64,000 nt of DNA from Tritrichomonas musculus (GCA_039105265.1 JAPFFF010000061.1:248001-312000), one strand, 5' to 3'; positions 44,311 through 53,877 are shown, numbered from the stretch's first letter. Program-made: numbers and translations. Notes: generated from the letters alone by a model not told the origin.

Positions 44311-44699
44311 TTTGAGAGAGTATTGAAAATATTTTTCTGAAGATATTCAAATTAGAATTTTAAGATATTTCACAAAAAGTTTGAGGTCAAAAAATGTTTT
44401 TTTCAAAAAAAAATTGAAATATCTTAGAGCGCCACAAAGTATACTTAGAGCGCCACAAAGATGTCTTAGAGCGCCACAAAGACTACCTGAAGCGCCACAA
44501 AGATATACCTAAAGGGTCACAAAGTATACTTAGAGCGCCACAAAGAGAAGTCTGCAAGTTTTTATGACCAAATATTGTCTCAGATCACATGTCTTTTTCG
44601 TCTCATTTTTTTCAGAGAGTATTCAAATTTTTTTTCTGAAGTCTTTTCAAATTAGAATTTTGAGATATTTCACAAAAAGTTTGAGGTCAAAAAATGTTT
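44311..44699. repeat. pair of ~90-bp direct repeats around an iteron array
   Basis: The segments 44311-44402 and 44611-44699 are near-identical (GAGAGTATT...CTGAAG...CAAATTAGAATTTT...AGTTTGAGGTCAAAAAATG). They enclose the tandem GCGCCACAAAG array. Confidence 0.7.
44423..44546. repeat. iteron-like array, six ~21-bp units
   Basis: CTTAGAGCGCCACAAAG and close variants repeat six times at 19-22-bp spacing (one unit reads AAAGGGTCACAAAG). A related GAAGCACCACAAAAAG lies at 44712-44727. No gene lies inside. Short iterated sites beside a helicase gene are typical of replication origins; here that is inference. Confidence 0.7.
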
Positions 44700-44761
44700 G
44701 ATTATATCCTTGAAGCACCACAAAAAGATGTAAGTCAAATTTTTTTTTCATATCATTTTTA

Positions 44762-45165
44762 TCTTGGTTAGTGGTCCATTTTGACGGTCCAAAAGCTGGT
44801 CCATTTTAGATCCCCAAAACTTTTATAGAAAGCGATTTTTTGGATTTTCCCAAATGATCAAAAATTACATTTGATTTTCAGTGAAAAAATCTTTTTATAA
44901 GATTGGACCAGTTTTTGGACCACTTTTTGGACCACCTAAAATCCTATATATTTTATAGCTAAAACCAAGGGTTTTTTGAACTGCTTCTTTTTGAACCGCT
45001 GAATTTTTTTGAGATATTAGGATTTTAACTTTGGACCAGGTCCAAAATTTTGGACCATTAACCAGGATAAATGAGCCCAAAATCGATCATTACTAAATTT
45101 TTTCAAGTTTGGACCAGCTTTTGGACCACTTTTTGGACCACCCCAAAATGGTCCATTAACCGGGA
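44762..45165. mobile_element. GGACCA-rich MITE, copy 2 (404 bp)
   Basis: Flanked by TA on both sides (44760-44761, 45166-45167). The ends TCTTGGTTAGTGGTCCATTT and the reverse complement of the right end, TCCCGGTTAATGGACCATTT, are imperfect inverted repeats. The interior has TTTTTGGACCA units and no gene. Nearly identical to 38213-38610 in the same orientation, so recently spread or duplicated. Confidence 0.8.
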
Positions 45166-45188
45166 TAAAAAAAAAAATAATAATATCT

Positions 45189-45776
45189 TTATTTTGAAGC
45201 TTTTTTCTTTTTCCTTAATTTTGCTTCTTTTTTGTCTGAAGAACTTGACATATTCTTTATTTTTTCCTTCATTTCTTTTTCTAATTTTTCTTTTTGCTTC
45301 TTGAGTGTTTCTTTTTCTAATTTTTCTTTTTGTTTTTTCATCTTTTTCATCTTCTTTAAGAATTGTTTTCTTCTTGAACCAACACCATCGGAATCACTAT
45401 CTGATGAATCATCTGATTTTTTACCAAAAAGTTTAGACTTCTTCTTTTTCATTAATTTTTTCATGAGTTCTTTTCGGCGTTTCTTTTTCGAAGTTGATAT
45501 ATCGTCAGAATCACTATCGGAATCATCAGAATCGTCAACAAGATTAAATTTAACTTTTCCTGTTTCATCATCTTTTTGAATTAAATTTTCTCCTTGTTTC
45601 TTTAACATTTCTTTATCTTGAGGGAGATAATTACTATTATCTATTAAATCATCTATCATTGTTTTTGCTTTCATCATTAAATTTTCTTTTGCTTCGGGAG
45701 TGTCTTCTATTGTATATTCATATTTTGCCAAATCATCAAAAACTTTATCTCTAATTTTATTATATTCTTTCTTCAT
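45189..45776 (-). CDS. Lys-rich coiled-coil protein with Ser/Asp stretches
   Basis: 195 residues from ATG 45776. An N-terminal helical region, two Ser/Asp clusters (DDSDDSDSDSDD and DDSSDSDSD) that would suit casein kinase II, separated and followed by long Lys/Glu helices (KKMKKQKEKLEKET). The composition resembles nuclear or DNA-condensing factors. No family recognised. It starts just left of the fibre gene at 45800 in divergent orientation. Confidence 0.6.
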   Translation of the reverse strand: MKKEYNKIRDKVFDDLAKYEYTIEDTPEAKENLMMKAKTMIDDLIDNSNYLPQDKEMLKKQGENLIQKDDETGKVKFNLVDDSDDSDSDSDDISTSKKKRRKELMKKLMKKKKSKLFGKKSDDSSDSDSDGVGSRRKQFLKKMKKMKKQKEKLEKETLKKQKEKLEKEMKEKIKNMSSSSDKKEAKLRKKKKASK

Positions 45777-45799
45777 CAGAAGAAGTTCTACAGAAAATA

Positions 45800-47149
45800 A
45801 TGGATGATGATGATAAACCGTTATCAGCTCAAGCATCAATGTATTTAACAAATATTATGTGTAATGAATCTATCGAGGCGACTTTGAAAACTTGTAATGA
45901 ACGATATGCATTAAAAACAGAATCAGATGAAAAATATCGAAGCAAAAATGATTTGAAATTTGGGAATAAAATTATTCTACCAATAACAAACGGCCCTTAC
46001 GAACCAGAATATCTAAATGATGTAAATTATACTTCATTCGTTCCATTTCAAGAAGGCGCTCACTTAGTTGGTGTCACTGGCTCAAATGTAGATTATGCAT
46101 TTGATATTATATTCAAGACAGAAAGAACAGTTAATATACGCGATACAATAGCTCATGTTATGGAAACAAGTATGGGCTCGTTTTATTGGGAAGAAGCAAC
46201 AGGTGTACTTTATAATTACGCTGGAACATATCCAATACGAGTTACTCTTGCTGAATTTGGTGAAGAAGACCAAATAGCGTTAATGTCAAACGTTATAACA
46301 GAAGAACAACTAATAAAAAAAGGTGCTATTGATTGCGGACCGATTACAGAGGGCGGGGAGATATCAATTCATTATCTAAAACTCGAAAGCAATGTAATTA
46401 AACTGGAATACATAGTAGGTGATTATGCGTTATGTTTGGAAATAAGAATATTATTCTATGATACAACTGGAAATCCTCATAACATTGTTCTTGTATTACA
46501 TCAAAGAACTGTGTATTTCGACAATTTCAAATTCCCATTCTATTATGAAGACACTGTTAATATAACATCAGGAAGACCCCTGACATATAATTTCCCAATA
46601 GGTGAATATTCTTGGACAGTTACTCAGGAATTATTAGATGCTAAACAAGTTTATTCAAGATGCATCATGTCCCGAGAATATTTAGCAAAATTTAAGAGTG
46701 TAATGTATGGTACTCAATCAAACACAACTATCACTCATTACTGTCCAATAGAGGCTGGTGAGGAGATTACTGACTACAAGATTGGTAAACCTGTATATCT
46801 ATCAGGGCATGTATATAAGTATAATAAAGAAACTAAACGATTCATTAGCAGCACCGCTACTGATAGTACTGATTGTATCTGTTCAGTTATTATGGATGGA
46901 ACCTGGAAGGAATTTGTTGGTATCATTACTAGAATCGATAAAGAAAATGGATGTATTACCTTTGCGACCCATGGCGACTATTTATTCTACGTTGATGACG
47001 CAAATCTATACCAGATAGGTGATGTAATACTCTATGATGGAAGAATCCTCGATGAAGATTATGCACTAACATTGAAGATACAACAGAGCATAGTAGGGAA
47101 AGTAAGCGGAAAAATAAACGAACATTATTTAGCAGTGTTTAAAGCTTAA
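45800..47149 (+). CDS. fibre/spike-like protein
   Basis: 449 residues. Near residues 35-50 it carries one RYALKTESDEKYRSKNDL unit, the same YALK motif repeated in 8245-10770. The rest is beta-rich (many Gly, Tyr, Thr, Ile strands) with a C-terminal domain of ~150 residues (PVYLSGHVYKYNKETKRF...GDVILYDG) that could be a receptor-binding head. Convergent with the Cys-motif gene, mirroring 7689-10770. Capsid fibre is inferred from motif and order. Confidence 0.65.
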   Translation: MDDDDKPLSAQASMYLTNIMCNESIEATLKTCNERYALKTESDEKYRSKNDLKFGNKIILPITNGPYEPEYLNDVNYTSFVPFQEGAHLVGVTGSNVDYAFDIIFKTERTVNIRDTIAHVMETSMGSFYWEEATGVLYNYAGTYPIRVTLAEFGEEDQIALMSNVITEEQLIKKGAIDCGPITEGGEISIHYLKLESNVIKLEYIVGDYALCLEIRILFYDTTGNPHNIVLVLHQRTVYFDNFKFPFYYEDTVNITSGRPLTYNFPIGEYSWTVTQELLDAKQVYSRCIMSREYLAKFKSVMYGTQSNTTITHYCPIEAGEEITDYKIGKPVYLSGHVYKYNKETKRFISSTATDSTDCICSVIMDGTWKEFVGIITRIDKENGCITFATHGDYLFYVDDANLYQIGDVILYDGRILDEDYALTLKIQQSIVGKVSGKINEHYLAVFKA

Positions 47150-47826
47150 ACAACTAATTTTAGGCTCAAGCCATACTTGATAAACTGGGAATATATATTA
47201 TTGTAAGCATACTTCATGTCTTCAGTCTTTCCATCTTTAGTGATTAATATTTTTGAAACTTTGGTAAATTTTGAAGAAGATGAGGTGCAGCCGCAGCCAA
47301 CATCAGAATCGTCAAGAACAAATTCTACCTTTTCACATTCAGTGAGTAACTTAATCATATCCATTAACAATTTGCTTTCGCATACAACATAAGAGTTTAC
47401 TTTTAGTGGGTTACCTTCATACATCTCAACCAACATCTCTAAGAACTTATTTTTCTTCTCTAGTGTATCTAGTTCAGTGCCTAAATTTATGATGCCTCTT
47501 TCCTGAGCTAATAGGGAACTGCTGCTTATTGGTGCTACTGATGGAAATTGAGATTCCTGATTCATCATCGGTATATTTGATGTTAGACCATTCGGTTGCA
47601 TATCTGGTTGGTTGTTGGCTTGAGTAAAATTTACACCTTGATTCAAGGGTTGAACGTTAGGATACAATGGTACAGTTTGTGGACGTTGTTGCTCCCCTGT
47701 TTGACTCGTTCCTGCAGCGCGCGGAGTAATCTTTATATTAACGTTGGTATTTTGGCTTTGAGTAACATTATTATTTGTATCTGTTTCTGAACTTAATATT
47801 CGTGCTTGTCTTAATGTGCCTGACAT
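47146..47826 (-). CDS. conserved Cys-motif protein, copy 3
   Basis: 226 residues. RQARILSSETD start, a Gln/Pro/Asn-rich linker of ~80 residues, then the conserved domain ERGIINLGTELDTLEKKNKF, DDSDVGCGCTSSSSKFTKVSKILI and YAYNNIYSQFIKYGL. Pairs with copy 2 (32174-32749). Its 3' end overlaps the fibre gene end by four bases, so the two converge as in the left element. Confidence 0.65.
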   Translation of the reverse strand: MSGTLRQARILSSETDTNNNVTQSQNTNVNIKITPRAAGTSQTGEQQRPQTVPLYPNVQPLNQGVNFTQANNQPDMQPNGLTSNIPMMNQESQFPSVAPISSSSLLAQERGIINLGTELDTLEKKNKFLEMLVEMYEGNPLKVNSYVVCESKLLMDMIKLLTECEKVEFVLDDSDVGCGCTSSSSKFTKVSKILITKDGKTEDMKYAYNNIYSQFIKYGLSLKLVV

Positions 47827-47859
47827 GATTTAAATAATACAAAAATATATAACATAAGC

Positions 47860-48324
47860 TTAGATTAAAATAAAATCATCGAAATCTGTTTTCTGACAAT
47901 CAGCGACATGCTTTCGAATTTTCTCAACACTCTCATTATTAGAACATTTTCTCATATGTGATGGATAATACTTGTTTCCTTTAAATTCCTTTTGATTCAA
48001 ATAAATATCAAGTATATACATATCTTTCTTGTCCTTGCCATTTGGAAGAGACCTATTATCATTCTCTTTACATGAAATTATCGGTTGACATCCATAGATT
48101 TCTTGAATTCTATCATATCTTATACTTCTTGGTTTACTCTCAGTTCTATCTGTGATAAAGATTGGTTTAAGACATATTCCATACTTATTCTTAAATGCAT
48201 CATTGCATTCGAAAAAGACAGAAATAATAGGGTCTACAATGTTATAGTCATTCTTGATGATGTTTTCTTGTTCGTTAAGCTTGTTGATGAATTTTGTGAC
48301 AGAGAAGAATTGTGTTGAATTCAT
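47860..48324 (-). CDS. hypothetical protein
   Basis: 154 residues from ATG 48324. Mixed alpha/beta with Cys residues at several spacings (FFECNDAFKNKYGICLKPIF; YGCQPIISCKEND; MRKCSNNESVEKIRKHVADC). A CH...C-type metal site is possible but not clear. Lies upstream of the Cys-motif gene on the same strand. Not recognised. Confidence 0.55.
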   Translation of the reverse strand: MNSTQFFSVTKFINKLNEQENIIKNDYNIVDPIISVFFECNDAFKNKYGICLKPIFITDRTESKPRSIRYDRIQEIYGCQPIISCKENDNRSLPNGKDKKDMYILDIYLNQKEFKGNKYYPSHMRKCSNNESVEKIRKHVADCQKTDFDDFILI

Positions 48325-48366
48325 TTCATGCTCAAAAAATTTTAAAAATGTTTAAAAATAAATGAC

Positions 48367-48795
48367 TTACATATCAATTTGACTTTCATAATATCCATCA
48401 AGTTCATAGTCAAATAAATCATACAGTGAATGAATAGAGCTTAAATATGGGTAGTTTTCAATATCATTGCAAGCATCCCAAATATTCTTGATTAAAATAG
48501 AATATGAATATTCAAACCTAGAATCTGTCGGATATGGTTCTTTCTCTTTCGCATATTTGACTAGATAAGGTGCATAGTAATTCAAATCTCGTTTAGTTAG
48601 ATTCTCAAGAGGCATATTCAAAATGCTTTCTTTAAAGTATTCATATTCATCATATTCGATTTCATAAACAGTATCTTGATTTATAACAAATTGGTTTATA
48701 TCTGGGCAGAAGAATTCGCTACTTCTTTGTGATAAGATTGGCATTGCGATTATTTTTAGATGAGATAAAAAATTAAATAAAAATATACCTGCCAT
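48367..48795 (-). CDS. acidic Tyr-rich hypothetical protein
   Basis: Up to 142 residues; ATG 48744 gives a more natural start (MPILSQRSSEFFCPD) than the hydrophobic extension from 48795. Very rich in Tyr, Glu and Asp (EIEYDEYEYFKES; YDLFDYELDGYYES). No family recognised; same strand and spacing as 47860-48324. Confidence 0.5.
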   Translation of the reverse strand: MAGIFLFNFLSHLKIIAMPILSQRSSEFFCPDINQFVINQDTVYEIEYDEYEYFKESILNMPLENLTKRDLNYYAPYLVKYAKEKEPYPTDSRFEYSYSILIKNIWDACNDIENYPYLSSIHSLYDLFDYELDGYYESQIDM

Positions 48796-48912
48796 TATTC
48801 TGATAGCTATTAGAATGCTGAGAATTCAGTGTGAAAACTCCTGCTAAAATGTGATGTTCTAAAATCATTGGAAAACGAACAAAAAGGGCGTAGTCCTTTT
48901 TGGGCGTTTTCA

Positions 48913-49164
48913 CTATACTACTGTTTTATTTTCACTATCTTTAATACTTTCAATTAATTTTAAGAATTTATGTTTTCCCTTAGATTTATTGTTTTGAAAA
49001 GGCAATGGAGGATTTTTTCTAATCGGTTCTCTAACAATTTTTTTCTTTGTTTGCTTTTCCGATTCCACTTTTTCAATATTTTCACCCACATTTTGGGGTT
49101 CAACTTTTTCAACAGTTTCACTCACTGTTTGTTTTTTATTTGTTCTTTTGGTCCTTGTAGACAT
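48913..49164 (-). CDS. small Lys/Glu-rich protein
   Basis: 83 residues from ATG 49164. Basic start (MSTRTKRTNKKQ), two VE(K)VE(P/S) repeats, basic middle and end. Disordered. Divergent from the coiled-coil gene at 49215 over a 50-base T/A-rich promoter gap. Confidence 0.5.
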   Translation of the reverse strand: MSTRTKRTNKKQTVSETVEKVEPQNVGENIEKVESEKQTKKKIVREPIRKNPPLPFQNNKSKGKHKFLKLIESIKDSENKTVV

Positions 49165-49214
49165 CTTTTTTTATTTCGATAAAAAAATTGAATTAATTTT
49201 TAATTTGGTTCAAA

Positions 49215-49478
49215 ATGAATTCTTTACAAACTTCTTTAAATAATTTTGAAACAAAAAATAAACAATATTGGAATAAGATTAGAAAACAAATGACCAATAT
49301 TTATCTCAATAAAGTTGATGATAACAATGAATTGAAATTATTAGCATTGAATTTTATTAATAATGAATTAATTTTAGAAAATGAAATAATTAAAGATATT
49401 GAAGAAATTCAAATAATTATGAATAGAATAAAATCAAAATTAAATACAATGCATAATTTAAGAAGGAAGGTTTATTAA
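49215..49478 (+). CDS. small coiled-coil protein
   Basis: 87 residues, nearly all coiled coil (QTSLNNFETKNKQYWNKIRKQ...NEIIKDIEEIQIIMNRIKSKL). Ends overlapping the leftward gene 49475-49753 by four bases. Unknown. Confidence 0.55.
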   Translation: MNSLQTSLNNFETKNKQYWNKIRKQMTNIYLNKVDDNNELKLLALNFINNELILENEIIKDIEEIQIIMNRIKSKLNTMHNLRRKVY

Positions 49479-49753
49479 ATTATTTTCAGTATATCGAGTT
49501 CATTTTTTTGAATCCATTTAATTAATTCTTCTCTTTCCATTTTTTCTGGTAAAGGAACTAATAGAACCCAAGAAGAATATTCAACCAAACTTTTCAATTT
49601 TTCAATTGGTTGTAATTTTGGATACATTAAAACATCAATGAAAGATGGACTTTTTCTTTCTAAATTAGTTCCCAAGTAAACAACATCAGAATCATTTGAT
49701 TCTTCTTCTTCCAAAATTTTAGAAGACCAAATTTTCAATTGATTACTTGACAT
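49475..49753 (-). CDS. small hypothetical protein
   Basis: 92 residues from ATG 49753 with Inr TCACTT seven bases upstream. An acidic segment (EEEESNDSD), then a compact hydrophobic part (LVEYSSWVLLVPLPEKMEREELIKWIQKNE). Not recognised. Divergent from the Gln-rich gene beginning near 49.8 kb. Confidence 0.55.
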   Translation of the reverse strand: MSSNQLKIWSSKILEEEESNDSDVVYLGTNLERKSPSFIDVLMYPKLQPIEKLKSLVEYSSWVLLVPLPEKMEREELIKWIQKNELDILKII

Positions 49754-49759
49754 TTTTCA

Positions 49760-49765
49760 AAGTGA
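49760..49765 (-). promoter_or_regulatory. initiator (Inr) TCACTT
   Basis: Before ATG 49753. The opposite strand has TCACTTCACT at 49777-49786 for the rightward gene. Confidence 0.55.
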
Positions 49766-49849
49766 ACTGAACTAATCACTTCACTGAAAAATAATGAGTG
49801 AAGTTGAAATTGAAAAGATTTGGAAAGAAATCTATAGTTTAAAAGAAAG

Positions 49850-51985
49850 ATGTGTACATATTATAATGCTTACAATCAAATTGAATTATTTAATCAATAT
49901 ATTTCTCAACCTCGTGTGAATGAAAATCTCTCAAATATGTTTCAAGTTCTTCAGAAATATTTCAATGATGATGATAAAATTGGTGATATTTTCTGGAATT
50001 ATTGCCCAGATATGACACAATTATCAAAATTATTAAATTCTGTATCCACAATTTTATCCGATGAACAACTTTGCTCTCAAACAGGTCAATTATTTATATT
50101 TTACAATTCAAATTTAACTCCACCAATTTCATTTTTTGCAATGTTGAATCGATTTCAAAATATTCAAACTGTTTGGAATGAAATTGCAAAAAAATTCAAT
50201 ACCACTCCAAATGAATTATTGAATAGAATTCAACATCAAACTCAAGAAAATCAACAAATTGCTTCTGACCAACAAACAATTCAAAATTCAAATAATCCTT
50301 TGGATGTTCAAAATCTTTTGAATCATCATCCAACTCAACCAACTCAACAATCAATTCAAAATATTCAACCAGTTTCTCAACCAACTCAACAACCAACTCA
50401 ACCAACTCAACAACCAACTCAACCAACTCAACCAACTCCTAATTCAGAGAATTGGGAAATACAAAATTTATCAAGAGATTGGTCAATTTTTCAAAGCAAA
50501 AAACGAGAACTTTTTTCTGAAGCTGTTTCATTATTTGGTCGAATTTATTCTGCTCAATCAAATAATCAAATTCAAGATGAAAATGAATATTATCTTGTAA
50601 TGATTGATGAGTTTAGAAATTTAATTCCAGAACTTGTAAATATGACTTTTTGGTCTGATGCACATCAAATTTTTGAAGATGATTTGTTAGGTTATAATAG
50701 ATTTGTTAAATTATTCCCAATTGCAGTTTTATTCAATATATTGGTTTCAAACCCTCAACAAGTTTTCACAACAAAAACAATTCAACAATTATTTTCACAA
50801 AATGATTCAATTTCAGATGAAAGTCTATTTCATGTATATTCTGTAATTGCAAGATATTATGAGTCATTAATTCAAAATAATCCAATTTCTCAAGTCAATA
50901 CATTAATGTCAGAAACTCAAAAAGATTATAAAAATTCTTGGAAAGATGTTTTTATCAAAATTAATCAACGTTGTCAAAATGCAATTTTACCTGAAAGTAA
51001 TCCACAAACAAATCAACAAGTTATGAATTCAATTGAAAATAATCAACAACAACAACAAACAATTTTTCTTGAAAAAGATTTCAAATGGATTATTGAATAT
51101 AGTTATTCAATGTATTCAATGAATATGAAATTTCCAAATAGAATCATTGAAAAATTATGTGATGATTATTATCAATTTTATCAAGAATATAATAACAAAT
51201 TTGAAGTAAATGAAGTTCCTTTACAAACAAAAGAACAAATAAATGGTCAATTTGGTGGTGATATTCATTCAATTCCAAGTTATTTATTATCTTATCCAAT
51301 AGTTAAATTTTTGAATAAATTATTTGCAAATTCAGGACCAAGTGTTTTAGATTTTTCAAGTCATTTATTTGATTTGAAAGATTGGATTTGTCAATTAAAT
51401 AATGAAATTTTTTTTTATTATTTTCATATCAAAAATAATCAACCACTTTTTTCAGATTATTCACAATTACAACAAGCAACAAATACTAAAAAAGGTGAAT
51501 CAAATTCTGAACAATTTTATCTTTCACAAATTAATGAATATAAAACTCTCAATAATATTGCTGACATAGCACCTTTTCGAACTGAATTATCACAAGAAGA
51601 AAGAAATCAATTAGGTCAAAATCCTTTGCCATACACAAATAATTTCTTAAGACAATTCCAACCACAACAAAATCCAATATCAAATGTTGTTTCTCAACCA
51701 ATTTTGAAAACTAAATCACAAGCACCAAAAGCTTGTTCACCTTGTGATACACCTTCAATAGCAGAATCCACACCAGCCTTTGTAAATGTGAACCCTGTTC
51801 GAAACAATGTAAGACCAACATTAGCTATACTACCTGCAGTTCCTATAACTCAAAATGCTAGTGCTACATTTGATACTATTCTAACCTGGTCTATGTCTTC
51901 TTGTAAATGTTTAGTAATCCTTTTAGTCTCTCCCATTTCTGCATTTAACACATTTACTTTCGAGGTTATGTCCTTAACATCATAA
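49850..51985 (+). CDS. large Gln/Asn-rich protein, truncated against a fibre gene
   Basis: 711 codons. The N-terminal ~125 residues are helical; a PTQQ(P)TQ tandem tract lies near 165-200; the remaining ~450 residues form a helical, Gln/Asn/Phe-rich region (WSIFQSKKRELFSEAVSLFGRIY). From about 51.73 kb onward the frame reads antisense through the end of the fibre-like gene, so the last ~80 codons are probably not native and the gene seems cut where the neighbouring element begins. No family recognised. Confidence 0.55.
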   Translation: MCTYYNAYNQIELFNQYISQPRVNENLSNMFQVLQKYFNDDDKIGDIFWNYCPDMTQLSKLLNSVSTILSDEQLCSQTGQLFIFYNSNLTPPISFFAMLNRFQNIQTVWNEIAKKFNTTPNELLNRIQHQTQENQQIASDQQTIQNSNNPLDVQNLLNHHPTQPTQQSIQNIQPVSQPTQQPTQPTQQPTQPTQPTPNSENWEIQNLSRDWSIFQSKKRELFSEAVSLFGRIYSAQSNNQIQDENEYYLVMIDEFRNLIPELVNMTFWSDAHQIFEDDLLGYNRFVKLFPIAVLFNILVSNPQQVFTTKTIQQLFSQNDSISDESLFHVYSVIARYYESLIQNNPISQVNTLMSETQKDYKNSWKDVFIKINQRCQNAILPESNPQTNQQVMNSIENNQQQQQTIFLEKDFKWIIEYSYSMYSMNMKFPNRIIEKLCDDYYQFYQEYNNKFEVNEVPLQTKEQINGQFGGDIHSIPSYLLSYPIVKFLNKLFANSGPSVLDFSSHLFDLKDWICQLNNEIFFYYFHIKNNQPLFSDYSQLQQATNTKKGESNSEQFYLSQINEYKTLNNIADIAPFRTELSQEERNQLGQNPLPYTNNFLRQFQPQQNPISNVVSQPILKTKSQAPKACSPCDTPSIAESTPAFVNVNPVRNNVRPTLAILPAVPITQNASATFDTILTWSMSSCKCLVILLVSPISAFNTFTFEVMSLTS

Positions 51986-53877
51986 CTAACTACATCAAAA
52001 TTATTGGTTAACATATTTAAATCACTCCTCATGGTAGTAATATTATCAGCTGTTATAATCTTCGAACTAGTAATATTGTAGTCTGTATATAAGGTAGTAG
52101 CTGCATTAGGATTTGGTGTTATTTCATAAAACTGTTGGTCTATTATGTACTTAAATGCATTAGTTGATGAATCCCAATTAATCTCATCAATCGGGTCTGT
52201 ATAATCCTTCCTCAAATATAATTTTATGTCTCTGGTTTCACCAACATCTAAGCAAAAGCCCCAATCATAGCTAATTGTCTCAATAGTATCAAGAACAGGT
52301 ATAACATCAACAAATACCTCTCCATTCTTTTGTGCATGGAACCCATCAGGTTTGAATGATAACCTTGTTGCTGTAGAAGACTCACCTACATATATATCTA
52401 AATATATCTTTTCAACCAAATCAGTTCTAATTCCTTCAGTACTATCCATCGATATGTATAGAAGAACAGTGCCATAATAACCAGGATGTAATGAGTTTGA
52501 TAAGCCATCAGTTAGGTGGTTCTCATATGCACATGTCATATTCCATTCACTACCATCTTTAATAGTTCCATCTTTCATTTCTAGTTTAAATTCATTTTTG
52601 TAGTTCTTTAATAGTGAATGCATTAAGCCGTTTCCTTCATTAGTAATTATTGCTTCATGCATGTCTGTTTGTTTGACTGTTATCCAACAACCATAACAAC
52701 TATTGGCTTTCTTAGTAGGTCGAATATTCCATTTATTAATGACTTTCCCATTAAGATGACCTTTCGCATTATCTCCTGACCAATACCCCTTATTCTCACG
52801 ACTTTTATCAGTATTCCATTGTAGGTTCCATGTATTGCCAAAACAATGTTCCTTGAAGACAAAGTTTAATTTATCAGGTATTTCATAGTTATCTGGTACT
52901 TCATATACCATCTTATAATATTCGTCCTCTCCTATTTTTTCTTCTGTGATGATAGATGGTTTATAAAAGTAGTGAACATCGCTTTTATGGAGTTTTAATG
53001 CATTTTCAGCTTCAATTATAGAACATTTTATTGCCTTATCTGTTTTTAATGCCGTCGGTTCATATTCATTCATAATACTTAGTTCACCATTTAGATATAA
53101 AGTATAAGGGTGAAAAGGTAGACTTTTGTCGAATGCTATATAATACCTATCATCTGTTGATGAGTTATCATTGATGGTACAATAATCATTCTCTTTATCG
53201 TAGGTAATAACTGGACAAACTATTTTACCATTTCTGGATGTTATATAGAACTCTTTTATGTACCGACCTCTTTCATCATATATTACATTCTTTCTTAATA
53301 CTATCTTGAAGATAGGCTTATTCGAATTTAAAAAGGCTTGTTTTTGTAAATCGGGTACAAAGATGCCTAATAGGTTGTATGCAACATCATTAATAGTATT
53401 AGATAAAGAGTATACATCCTTATTAGTAATAACAAATTCAGGTATACCATTATCTATAGTAAAATCAGAGTCTACAGGTGAGGTACCTCCACTTGGAATA
53501 GAATCACATATTATTTTTCCATTTACTTCTAAATCACCCTTTATAATATATTTACCAAGTACTGGTTTAACTGGGTCTAATGATGGAGTATCTTTCGATA
53601 TTTGAACACCATAACATTTTAATACATCCTCGAATTTATCAAACCCTTTGACAAAGTCAGGTATTGCTACTGCGGAAGAGTTATCTGTTTTGGCTTCTTT
53701 CGTATTTTCGATTGATAACGCCATTGAAGATGGGTCATCTTTTGGTTCCCAAACCCATTGCCTTTTATCTTCATTCCAAACTATTTTTCCAAAAACCTGA
53801 ACAAAACTATTTCTTGCACGTACAAGAGCATTTACTGCTGGGGTGTTTTGTGTTCGCCATCTATCTATCCATTCCAA
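51850..53877 (-). CDS. fibre-like structural protein, C-terminal region
   Basis: About 675 codons. Beta-rich body with many Gly/Asn/Tyr strands, then a segment ending in a coiled coil (NITTMRSDLNMLTNNFDVVSYDVKDITSKVNVL) that is almost the same as residues 100-150 of the frame at 1-3601. Near its start KIVWNEDKRQWVWEP continues a W-D-x4-EW repeat found through 53.9-54.5 kb. Probably capsid spike or minor capsid. The fibre block 51.7-55.8 kb as a whole looks broken in a couple of places. Confidence 0.6.
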   Translation of the reverse strand: MEWIDRWRTQNTPAVNALVRARNSFVQVFGKIVWNEDKRQWVWEPKDDPSSMALSIENTKEAKTDNSSAVAIPDFVKGFDKFEDVLKCYGVQISKDTPSLDPVKPVLGKYIIKGDLEVNGKIICDSIPSGGTSPVDSDFTIDNGIPEFVITNKDVYSLSNTINDVAYNLLGIFVPDLQKQAFLNSNKPIFKIVLRKNVIYDERGRYIKEFYITSRNGKIVCPVITYDKENDYCTINDNSSTDDRYYIAFDKSLPFHPYTLYLNGELSIMNEYEPTALKTDKAIKCSIIEAENALKLHKSDVHYFYKPSIITEEKIGEDEYYKMVYEVPDNYEIPDKLNFVFKEHCFGNTWNLQWNTDKSRENKGYWSGDNAKGHLNGKVINKWNIRPTKKANSCYGCWITVKQTDMHEAIITNEGNGLMHSLLKNYKNEFKLEMKDGTIKDGSEWNMTCAYENHLTDGLSNSLHPGYYGTVLLYISMDSTEGIRTDLVEKIYLDIYVGESSTATRLSFKPDGFHAQKNGEVFVDVIPVLDTIETISYDWGFCLDVGETRDIKLYLRKDYTDPIDEINWDSSTNAFKYIIDQQFYEITPNPNAATTLYTDYNITSSKIITADNITTMRSDLNMLTNNFDVVSYDVKDITSKVNVLNAEMGETKRITKHLQEDIDQVRIVSNVALAF

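Noticed and set aside
44423-44546. CRISPR-like array of GCGCCACAAAG units
   Set aside because: Spacing is only a few bases, units vary, and no cas-like gene exists nearby.
38213-45165. Long terminal repeats of a retroelement around 38.6-44.8 kb
   Set aside because: The two direct repeats lack TG...CA ends, copy 2 has its own inverted ends and TA flanks, and no reverse transcriptase or gag lies between. MITE copies fit better.
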